DNA of 43,485 bases, from positions 115,631 through 159,115 of the forward strand of contig DBTN01000040.1 in NCBI GenBank assembly GCA_002307065.1, given 5' to 3'. This document shows, one piece after another, positions 1 to 8,475 of the stretch. This stretch comes from Akkermansiaceae bacterium UBA1315 (GTDB taxonomy: Bacteria > Verrucomicrobiota > Verrucomicrobiia > Verrucomicrobiales > Akkermansiaceae). The position numbers and the translations under genes are program-made. Below the pieces are notes generated by a model. It worked only from the letters and a program-made list of their open reading frames with translations, was not told the DNA's origin and ran no database searches. How positions within the stretch are numbered: the stretch's first letter is position 1; every line of letters starts with the position of its first letter.

Positions 1-1568
<1,568 letters not shown>

Positions 1569-1876
1569 CAGAAGTGGAGTAAGCAGCTACCGTGCAGGAG
1601 CGGCAAAAGAGTGAACCGGATCGACCGAAAGGGGCAAGCCTCAACCCGTCCGCCCACCCGGAAGAAACGCAAATCGAAGGGGTGATGGCTTCATTTTCAA
1701 TGGCCTCGGAGTGCGCCAGTTCTTCGGCAGGTAAAGGATGACGTGGCTGGATGGGAGAAATCGGGGCGCGGTCTCCAGCTCGTTTATCATCGTCCCGCAA
1801 CGTGCGGACCGACCCGTCATTTTGGGTGAAAAACCCGGAACTTGACCCGCCTCACGACGCGGTCGAAGGGTGGGGG
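1569..1876. other. divergent intergenic region, no gene seen
   Basis: This 308-base gap lies between the divergent glucosidase and dehydrogenase genes and should hold promoters for both. The open frames in it are continuations of shadows from the flanking genes and show no family features. I see no clear -35/-10 pair, repeat or terminator. Confidence 0.5.
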
Positions 1877-2605
1877 ATGAAAAAGGAAATCTGCGAAAAA
1901 CCGGTGGTGATCGTCACCGGTGCGGCCCATGGCATCGGCAAAGCCGTCGCATCCCGCCTGGCGAAAGACGGCTGGCAGGTGGTCGTCGCGGATCTCGACG
2001 GCGACGCCTTGAAATCGCTCTGCGAAGCAATCGATGCGGAACCGGTCATCGCCGATGTTTCTCTGGAATGGGATTTGCGAAGGTTGGTGGCGACAGCTTT
2101 AAAATCGTTCGGCCGCTTGGACGCGATCGTCTCGAACGCCGGAATCAGCGAATTCAAATCGTTGGCGGATTCTTCGATCGACGATTGGAACCGGGTGATC
2201 GCGACCAATCTGACCCCGGCCTTTGTTCTGGCCAAGGAAGCCGAAACCACCCTCCGCGCCGCGAAAGGATCGATGGTGCTGATCGCCTCCACCCGAGCCC
2301 ACCAATCCGAGCCCGACACCCATGCCTACGCCGCCACCAAAGGCGGGCTGGTCGCGCTTACTCACTCCCTCGCCATCAGCCTCGGCCCCGACGTGCGCGT
2401 GAACTGCATTTCCCCCGGCTGGATCGATGTCTCCGGCGACCCACTTTCCGAAAAAGACCACCGCCAACACCCCGCCGGTCGCGTCGGAAAACCCGACGAC
2501 ATCGCCTCCGCCGTGGCCTATCTTCTTTCAAGCGAAGCAGGCTTCATCACCGGTGCCGAATGGATCATCGACGGCGGCATGACCCGGAAAATGATTTATC
2601 ACTGA
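1877..2605 (+). CDS. short-chain dehydrogenase/reductase (SDR family)
   Basis: A 242-residue classical SDR, an NAD(P)-dependent oxidoreductase with a Rossmann fold. Visible motifs are the TGAAHGIGKAV nucleotide loop near residue 13, the NAG strand motif (SNAGISE), and the YAATK active-site Tyr-x-x-x-Lys preceded by the Ser of IASTRAH. The ending GAEWIIDGGM is typical of glucose-1-dehydrogenase or 3-oxoacyl-reductase-like members. The open frame extends upstream, but ATG at 1877 (MKKEICEKPVVIVTG) is preferred: it follows a G-rich gaagggtggggg stretch and gives the family's usual length. The substrate cannot be assigned. The gene stands alone between the divergent glucosidase and the restriction-modification operon 147 bases downstream. 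Confidence 0.88.
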   Translation: MKKEICEKPVVIVTGAAHGIGKAVASRLAKDGWQVVVADLDGDALKSLCEAIDAEPVIADVSLEWDLRRLVATALKSFGRLDAIVSNAGISEFKSLADSSIDDWNRVIATNLTPAFVLAKEAETTLRAAKGSMVLIASTRAHQSEPDTHAYAATKGGLVALTHSLAISLGPDVRVNCISPGWIDVSGDPLSEKDHRQHPAGRVGKPDDIASAVAYLLSSEAGFITGAEWIIDGGMTRKMIYH

Positions 2606-2752
2606 GCTTTTCGCAAAAACGTCGCCCTCAGCGCTCGATCCACCCTGCGGCTCAGGAGTCACGACCTTCGAACCGCACCGCCGACTGGTCTGGAATTAAA
2701 CGGGGTTTCTGCTTTCCCCAAACCACCGTCCTGTTAGGAACGGCATTGCACG

Positions 2753-4333
2753 ATGCCCCCTGCAAAATCCAAAGCCGCCAAAGCCGCCCCGCCGACGAAG
2801 TCCCTCGAATCTTGGATCTGGGACGCTGCTTGTTCCATCCGTGGTGCCAAGGATGCGCCGAAGTATAAAGATTTCATCCTGCCTCTTATTTTCGTCAAAC
2901 GGCTGTGCGATGTCTTCGATGACGAGATCAACCGGATTGCTAACGAAGTAGGCTCGCGGAAAAAGGCGTTCCAACTCGCGAAACGCGATCACAAGCTGGT
3001 GCGTTTCTTTCGTCCTCTGCTTCCCGAAAACCCGGACGAACCGGTTTGGTCGGTGATCCGGACACTTTCGAACAAGATCGGGGAAGGGGTGACCACCCAC
3101 TTGCGGGAGATCGCAAAGGAAAATCCCAAGCTGCAAGGAATCATCGACCGCGTCGATTTTAATGCCACCACCCACGGCCAGCGGGACATCGATGATGACC
3201 GGCTTTCCAATCTCATCGAGGCGATCAGCACGAAACGGCTGGGCCTTGAGGACGTGGAGGCTGACATCATCGGCAAAAGTTACGAATACCTCATCCGCAA
3301 GTTCGCCGAGGGCGGGGGACAAAGCGCGGGTGAGTTCTACACGCCGCCGGAGGTCGGCACGATCATGTCCAAAGTGCTCCAACCGGAGCCGGGTATGGAA
3401 ATCTACGATCCCACCTGCGGGTCCGGTGGCTTGCTGATCAAGTGCGAGATCGCCATGGAAGAAGCGGCGAAGGGTAAGAAGCGCACCATCGCTCCGCTCA
3501 AGCTCTTCGGGCAGGAATACATCGCCGATACGTGGGCCATGGCCTGCATGAACATGATCATCCACGACATGGAAGGGGAGATCGAGATCGGCGATACCTT
3601 TAAAAACCCGAAGTTCCGGGACAAACGCGGCAAGCTCCGCAAGTTTGATCGCGTCGTTGCCAATCCCATGTGGAACCAGGACTGGTTCACCGAGGCGGAT
3701 TATGATGCCGATGAACTCGACCGGTTTCCTGCGGGTGCCGGTTTCCCTGGAAAATCCTCCGCCGACTGGGGTTGGACCCAACACATCGCCGCCTCTCTGA
3801 AAGCCGATGGCCGCGCCGCCGTGGTCTGGGACACCGGCGCTGTTTCCCGTGGCTCGGGAAATGCCGGGGACAACAAGGAAAAGACCGTCCGCCAGTGGTT
3901 CGTCGATCGAGACCTCGTCGAGAGCGTGCTCTACCTGCCGGAAAACCTCTTCTACAATACCAGCGCCCCCGGCATCGTCCTGTTCCTGAATGCCGCGAAG
4001 CCGAAGGTGCGCAAGGACAAGGTCTTCCTCGTCAATGCCAGCCAGATCTTCGAGAAGGGAAATCCCAAGAACTTCATCCCTGATGATAGCATCCAGCGCA
4101 TCTCTGACATCCTTATCAACTGGACGGAGGAGGAAAAACTCAGCCGCATCGTCGATCACGCGGAGCTGAAGAAGAACGACTACAACATCTCTCCCAGCCG
4201 CTACATCCACACCAGCGACGCCGAAACCTACCGGCCCATCGCGGAGATCGTCGCCGAACTGGACGCCATCGAGGCCGAGGCCAAGGAAACCGACAAGGCG
4301 TTGCGAAAAATCCTCAAACAACTGGGTATATGA
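2753..4333 (+). CDS. hsdM: type I restriction-modification DNA methyltransferase subunit M
   Basis: A 526-residue HsdM, the N6-adenine methyltransferase subunit that works as M2S for methylation and M2SR2 for restriction. The N-terminal helical domain (ESWIWDAACSIRGAKD, then FKDFILPLIFVKRL-like residues) is followed by GEFYTPPEVGTIM, the SAM-binding motif DPTCGSGGLL with Asp219, and the catalytic motif NPMW at residues 304-307, a variant of the more common NPPY/F. The length is normal for the family. The stop overlaps the hsdS start by four bases, showing translational coupling. This is the first gene of a cluster running to 12002, and its local GC (34 of 60 at 3361-3420) is like that of the host chromosome. 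Confidence 0.96.
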   Translation: MPPAKSKAAKAAPPTKSLESWIWDAACSIRGAKDAPKYKDFILPLIFVKRLCDVFDDEINRIANEVGSRKKAFQLAKRDHKLVRFFRPLLPENPDEPVWSVIRTLSNKIGEGVTTHLREIAKENPKLQGIIDRVDFNATTHGQRDIDDDRLSNLIEAISTKRLGLEDVEADIIGKSYEYLIRKFAEGGGQSAGEFYTPPEVGTIMSKVLQPEPGMEIYDPTCGSGGLLIKCEIAMEEAAKGKKRTIAPLKLFGQEYIADTWAMACMNMIIHDMEGEIEIGDTFKNPKFRDKRGKLRKFDRVVANPMWNQDWFTEADYDADELDRFPAGAGFPGKSSADWGWTQHIAASLKADGRAAVVWDTGAVSRGSGNAGDNKEKTVRQWFVDRDLVESVLYLPENLFYNTSAPGIVLFLNAAKPKVRKDKVFLVNASQIFEKGNPKNFIPDDSIQRISDILINWTEEEKLSRIVDHAELKKNDYNISPSRYIHTSDAETYRPIAEIVAELDAIEAEAKETDKALRKILKQLGI

Positions 4334-5529
4334 GCGACGGTTGGAAAACATGCCCTGTCTCGGATTCGTTCGTGAAGAACAAGGTTGGACGTCGAAATCA
4401 GATTCCGGCAAAAAATATCGCTGCAGCCGGTAGATTTCCGGTGGTCGATCAAGGACAGCAGTTTGTCTCTGGTTATTGTGACGACGCGGATAAGGTGATC
4501 GATTTTGATTTGCCTCTAATTATTTTTGGCGATCACACTCGCTGTCTCAAATACGTCGACTTCCCATTCATCCTCGGGGCAGACGGGACGAAGGTGATTC
4601 TGCCGGATAAGAAGATTTACGACGCAAAATTCTATTACTACGCACTGGTCGCCCTTGAGATCCCGAGCAGAGGCTACAACCGTCATTTCAAATCTCTAGT
4701 TGAGCGGAGCATCCCTCTCCCACCACTCCCCGAGCAAAAGAAGATCGCGCACATTCTTTCGACGGTGCAGCGGGCGATCGAAGAGCAGGAGCGGATCATC
4801 CAGACCACCACAGAGCTGAAAAAGGCCCTCATGCACAAGCTCTTCACCGAAGGCCTCCGCAACGAACCGCAAAAACAGTCCGAGATTGGATCTATCCCGA
4901 AGAGTTGGAAACTCGTCTGCTGTGATGACCTCTGCGAAATGGTGACAGTTGGTGTCGTAGTAAAGCCAGCCAGTCATTATGTGGAAAGCGGCGTGCCGGC
5001 TTTTCGGTCGTTCAATGTCCGCGAAGACCGTTTGGTGCCAAATAAATTGGTCTACTTCGATCAAAAGACGAACGACACGCTTCTTGCTAAATCAAAACTT
5101 CAGACCGGAGACGTGTTAGTTGTGAGGACCGGGTACCCAGGAACGTCATGTGTCGTTCCCGAGGAGTATGACGGATCGAATGCCATCGATCTCGTGATCG
5201 TTCGTCCGAAGTCAGAAGTGGTCCGGAGTGGGTTTCTTAGTCGATTTTTCAATGCTCCGGCAGGTAAGCGTCAGGCTGTGGCAGCCAAGCATGGACTCGC
5301 TCAACAGCATTTAAACGTTGCTGCTGTCAAGAGGACGCTTGTTCCGGTGCCCTCGCTGGAGGAACAAGACCAAATCGAGCATGCGCTCGCGACTGTTCAG
5401 CAGAAGCTTGCCAATGGTTTTGCTAAAAAGGCTTCACTCCAACTACTCTTCCGGTCCCTCCTTCACGACCTGATGACAGCAAAGACTCGTGTTATCGAAA
5501 TTGAACTTGGAAAGAACCTCGTCCCATGA
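4330..5529 (+). CDS. hsdS: type I restriction-modification specificity subunit S
   Basis: A 399-residue HsdS with the usual two-fold layout. A first target-recognition domain (about 1-130) is followed by a conserved coiled-coil spacer starting LPLPPLPEQKKIAHILSTVQ and containing ELKKALMHKLFTEGLR. A second target-recognition domain (about 185-345) is followed by the second spacer VPVPSLEEQDQIEHALATVQ. Each recognition domain reads one half of a split DNA target; the target itself cannot be predicted. ATG at 4330 overlaps the hsdM stop by four bases, and the hsdS stop overlaps the next start the same way. Base composition in the recognition domains is more AT-rich than in hsdM, as expected for variable, exchanged segments. 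Confidence 0.95.
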   Translation: MSDGWKTCPVSDSFVKNKVGRRNQIPAKNIAAAGRFPVVDQGQQFVSGYCDDADKVIDFDLPLIIFGDHTRCLKYVDFPFILGADGTKVILPDKKIYDAKFYYYALVALEIPSRGYNRHFKSLVERSIPLPPLPEQKKIAHILSTVQRAIEEQERIIQTTTELKKALMHKLFTEGLRNEPQKQSEIGSIPKSWKLVCCDDLCEMVTVGVVVKPASHYVESGVPAFRSFNVREDRLVPNKLVYFDQKTNDTLLAKSKLQTGDVLVVRTGYPGTSCVVPEEYDGSNAIDLVIVRPKSEVVRSGFLSRFFNAPAGKRQAVAAKHGLAQQHLNVAAVKRTLVPVPSLEEQDQIEHALATVQQKLANGFAKKASLQLLFRSLLHDLMTAKTRVIEIELGKNLVP

Positions 5530-6482
5530 AGCACTTGAACAGAATTCCCACTCAGTTTTCGATTTCGATGCCTCTGGATGAAACAGGTATGATCGGTCGA
5601 GAATGCCCAGAACCCGACTGCGAAAGCTATTTCAAGATTCAGCCGGGCACCGGATTGAAAGGCGAAGGTTTGCCATGTCATTGTCCCCACTGCGGTCATG
5701 AAGCGGGACAAGATAAGTTCTACACGAAAGCGCAGGTGGAGTATGCTAAATCTGTTGTGCTGAACCAGGTAACCGGTGCTTTGCTCAAAGATCTGAAATC
5801 GTTGGAGTTCAATCACAAGCCGCGTGGTGGATTCGGCATTGGTCTGAGCATGAAGGTCAGTGGTAGAGCAACCCCGGTTCGTCAATATCAAGAACCAGAT
5901 CTTGAGACTGAGGTCGTTTGTGACAGATGCACACTTCGTTACATGATCTACGGTGTTTTCGGATTCTGCCCTGATTGCGGAATTCATAACTCGCTCCAGA
6001 TCCTTGAGAAGAACTTCGAGCTTATAGAAAAACTGCTGACGATCGCCGAAGCACAAGAGGCGTCGGTTTTAAAGCATCTGATCGAAAACGCCCTTGAAGA
6101 TTGCGTCTCTGCTTTTGACGGATTCGGACGGGAAACGTGTCTGGTGTTCAGCTGGAAAGCGCACAATCCCAAGAAAGCTGCTGACATTAGATTCCAAAAT
6201 ATTAAAGGGGCGGCAGAGAACGTGACGGAGCAATTTTCGATTTGCTTTGAAGACGCTCTTGCGCCTGAAAATTGGGTCAAGATACAACAAGCATTTCAGA
6301 AGCGGCATCTTCTCGCACACAAGATGGGTGTCATTGACGAAGCATACCAAAAGGCCACCGGGGTAGCCGCTTCGTCAATTGGGAAGAGAATATATATCGC
6401 AAGGGAAGAAATCCATGAACTCTTGTTCGGGCTTCGTGCCATTGGAGCCAAACTTTACAGGGGATTGGAAGCAAAATCATGA
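5526..6482 (+). CDS. zinc-ribbon and HEPN-like protein inside the restriction-modification operon
   Basis: A 318-residue protein with no recognised name. Two Cys pairs near the N terminus (CPEPDC about residues 27-32 and CHCPHC about 51-56) and a second set (CDRC and CPDC, about 132-150) look like one or two zinc ribbons. The C-terminal third is helical and contains QKRHLLAHKMGVID with Arg260 and His265. This fits the R-x4-H signature of HEPN domains, many of which are RNases in toxin and abortive-infection systems. The start overlaps the hsdS stop by four bases, so the gene is translationally coupled to the modification genes. By analogy with the HEPN anticodon nuclease PrrC, also encoded inside a type I hsd operon, it could be a backup effector, but it lacks the PrrC ATPase. 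Function is inferred from one motif plus context; it could also be a non-catalytic HEPN sensor. Confidence 0.72.
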   Translation: MKHLNRIPTQFSISMPLDETGMIGRECPEPDCESYFKIQPGTGLKGEGLPCHCPHCGHEAGQDKFYTKAQVEYAKSVVLNQVTGALLKDLKSLEFNHKPRGGFGIGLSMKVSGRATPVRQYQEPDLETEVVCDRCTLRYMIYGVFGFCPDCGIHNSLQILEKNFELIEKLLTIAEAQEASVLKHLIENALEDCVSAFDGFGRETCLVFSWKAHNPKKAADIRFQNIKGAAENVTEQFSICFEDALAPENWVKIQQAFQKRHLLAHKMGVIDEAYQKATGVAASSIGKRIYIAREEIHELLFGLRAIGAKLYRGLEAKS

Positions 6483-6547
6483 GTAAAAAAATCAATATTA
6501 AATACCGTGATTGTTGGTTCGTGGTCACTCAAATGACTTCATAAAAT

Positions 6548-7405
6548 ATGACTCCAACCAAGAAAACCAAATGCCGTGACTTGTGGCGCGGTATTCGTCG
6601 CCACCCATGGAGGATTCTCATATACGCATTTGCTTCATTTAGTGTTCTGTGGACGCTAATCGAAGCTCTTAATAACTTTTTGCCAGGTTTCAAGATTGAG
6701 GGTGGTTACGCCCTCACAATTGTCATTTTAGTAAGTTTAGGATATGGTCTTAATCGATTCTGGAAGCCTTCAAAGATTGAGATTAAGATTGCGACTACCA
6801 ACACAAAGATTGAGGTCTTCTTCGGCGATCTATTTAAGCAGCCCGGGTTAAGAGGGATTAGCGTCACTGAATTCTTCGAAAGTGAACTGGGAACCCCTGT
6901 GTCTGAAAAAAGTCTTCATGGGTTATTTCTAAAGAGATGCTTTGGAGGAGGGACGAAGGATTTCGACAGGCAGCTCAGGGAAGAACTCAATGGGATTGAG
7001 GCTGAGGATGTAGTTAAGTCAGCAGGTAAAAATAAAAAATTTCCAATCGGGACCACCGCGCTAATCGATGTTACCGGTGTGCGCTACATTGTCTTTGCTC
7101 TCGCGGAGGCTGACCCAATAACATGCAAGGCTGATTCAGATGTCACAAAGATGTGGGTCGCGATGCACTGCCTGTGGCAGCGGGCCCGCATCGAATCGGG
7201 AGGGTATCCGCTAAATGTGGCGCTGATTGGTAGCGGCCTTTCTGGGATTGGCCTTCCATCCCGTGATCTGCTTAACCTAATTATTCTTTCGATCATTACT
7301 GCAACGAAAGAAAGCCGGATTACTGAGGTGATCCGCATCGTTCTTCACCCTGATCGATTCGAGGATGTTGATCTGCGAGACGTAAAAACATACTGGGAGG
7401 AATAG
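6548..7405 (+). CDS. thsA: Thoeris ThsA-like effector: two membrane segments plus macro domain (type II Thoeris)
   Basis: A 285-residue protein. After a basic N terminus there are two hydrophobic segments, about residues 20-43 (ILIYAFASFSVLWTLIEAL) and 54-71 (ALTIVILVSLGYGL). A soluble domain follows from about 76, with a GDLF strand-end motif and the glycine-rich VALIGSGLSGIGLP loop of macro domains. This TM-TM-macro layout matches the effector of type II Thoeris, in which the macro domain binds an ADP-ribose-type signal made by the TIR protein and the membrane part then damages the membrane. The partner TIR gene starts two bases after the stop, which strongly supports the call. A 64-base AT-rich gap separates the gene from the HEPN gene, so it may have its own promoter. 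Local GC is low (26 of 60 at 6661-6720). Confidence 0.83.
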   Translation: MTPTKKTKCRDLWRGIRRHPWRILIYAFASFSVLWTLIEALNNFLPGFKIEGGYALTIVILVSLGYGLNRFWKPSKIEIKIATTNTKIEVFFGDLFKQPGLRGISVTEFFESELGTPVSEKSLHGLFLKRCFGGGTKDFDRQLREELNGIEAEDVVKSAGKNKKFPIGTTALIDVTGVRYIVFALAEADPITCKADSDVTKMWVAMHCLWQRARIESGGYPLNVALIGSGLSGIGLPSRDLLNLIILSIITATKESRITEVIRIVLHPDRFEDVDLRDVKTYWEE

Positions 7406-7407
7406 CC

Positions 7408-7959
7408 ATGGCATACCGAAACGGAACATATATCGCATTTCATGCGGACGGCAACAATCAGCCGGGAAAGACCGACATTGACTACTATAACCTCATGAAA
7501 GCTTGGACTGCTAAATCCGACGACGATTTCACGATGATTAACAGCCACGAAAAGACTGCTGCGGTTCGAGACACAAGCAAGGTAGCTACACTCCGAGCAA
7601 GATTGTTCGACCGCCTAAAGAATTCAAAAAACATGGTTCTAATTATCGGGGAAACGACCAAAAATGCTCGTGTTTGGGTGCCCTTTGAAATCGAACAGGC
7701 AGTAGACCTCTATGGAATTCCTATTATCGCTGCTTACACTGGCTATACAAGCATCCTTGCGCCCGCTGATCTACGTTCGCTCTGGCCGCCTGCGCTTGCA
7801 CAACGAATCGACAACAAGACTGCCCATGTGATCCATATCCCTTTTAAGAAGGCACCGTTGTTAGATGCAATTCCACGGTTTGATCACAATAACTATCCAA
7901 ATGGAGGTGGGCTTGGGCATTACAGCCGTGAAGCTCAGGAAAGTTGGGGACTGCGTTAA
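7408..7959 (+). CDS. thsB: Thoeris ThsB-like TIR-domain protein
   Basis: A 183-residue TIR-like protein. It starts MAYRNGTYIAFHADG, the first strand of the ThsB (DUF1863-type) TIR family, and includes NSHEKTAAVRDTSK, NSKNMVLIIGETT and WVPFEIEQAVD. The Glu four residues after Trp90 (Glu94) sits where TIR NADases have their catalytic Glu. In Thoeris, ThsB senses phage infection and converts NAD+ into a signalling nucleotide that activates ThsA; type II systems are reported to use a histidine-ADP-ribose signal. The gene starts two bases after thsA and ends six bases before hsdR, so the pair is packed between restriction genes. Base composition is more AT-rich than in hsdM or hsdR, consistent with separate acquisition. 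Confidence 0.85.
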   Translation: MAYRNGTYIAFHADGNNQPGKTDIDYYNLMKAWTAKSDDDFTMINSHEKTAAVRDTSKVATLRARLFDRLKNSKNMVLIIGETTKNARVWVPFEIEQAVDLYGIPIIAAYTGYTSILAPADLRSLWPPALAQRIDNKTAHVIHIPFKKAPLLDAIPRFDHNNYPNGGGLGHYSREAQESWGLR

Positions 7960-7965
7960 AGAAAT

Positions 7966-8445
7966 ATGTCTGCCCCAACCGAGCACAAAACCGTCCAAGC
8001 CCGGATCCTCTCCTACGCCGAGGCCATCGGTTGGACGTTGGTGTCGCGGGGGGACGCGGAGCGGCGGCGCGGGGTTGATCCGGAGACACAGATCAAGGAT
8101 CGGATGAAGGGGCGGACCTTGTTTTTCGAGGATTTGCTGGATGCGAAGGTTCGGGAGTTCAACCCGCGCTACGCGGAGGCGGAAGGAGCTTTGCCGGGGA
8201 AGTTCCGGCATCTGCATTCGGACATTTATGGCAACCGGGAATTCGTGGAGCACTTGCGAAACCGGGGGAAGTTTTTCGACCATGAGGAGAAGCGCGAGCG
8301 GGACTTGATCCTGATCGATTACGACGAACCGGAGCGGAACGTTTACGAAGTGACGGAGGAGTTTTCCTATCACAACGGCCACTACGGAACGCGGCAGGAT
8401 GTGGTGTTTCTCATCAATGGCATTCCGGTACTGGCGATCGAGTGA
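7966..8445 (+). CDS. hsdR: HsdR N-terminal nuclease fragment ending at the in-frame TGA
   Basis: This 159-residue open fragment starts six bases after thsB. It holds most of the PD-(D/E)xK nuclease domain of HsdR: a helical N terminus (HKTVQARILSYAEAIGW), then the catalytic Asp145 in RQDVVFLING and Glu159 at the very last codon. The catalytic Lys is codon 161, just beyond the stop, so the fragment alone cannot form a complete nuclease centre. It may be a short, inactive protein still made from the operon. Confidence 0.7.
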   Translation: MSAPTEHKTVQARILSYAEAIGWTLVSRGDAERRRGVDPETQIKDRMKGRTLFFEDLLDAKVREFNPRYAEAEGALPGKFRHLHSDIYGNREFVEHLRNRGKFFDHEEKRERDLILIDYDEPERNVYEVTEEFSYHNGHYGTRQDVVFLINGIPVLAIE

Positions 8446-8475
8446 AAGAACGCGACGAAGGATGAAGGGATCGCC

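Noticed and set aside
1870..2868. 332-codon open frame on + overlapping the dehydrogenase
   Set aside because: Arg/Pro-rich shadow of the SDR gene in another frame, running into hsdM.
2696..4411. 571-codon open frame on - opposite hsdM
   Set aside because: The + strand has full HsdM motifs; the reverse product shows no family features.
8443..8445. Selenocysteine as the default reading of the HsdR TGA
   Set aside because: The nearest hairpin is too far downstream for a usual bacterial SECIS and the gene has a second lesion, so a nonsense change is more likely; kept only as an alternative.
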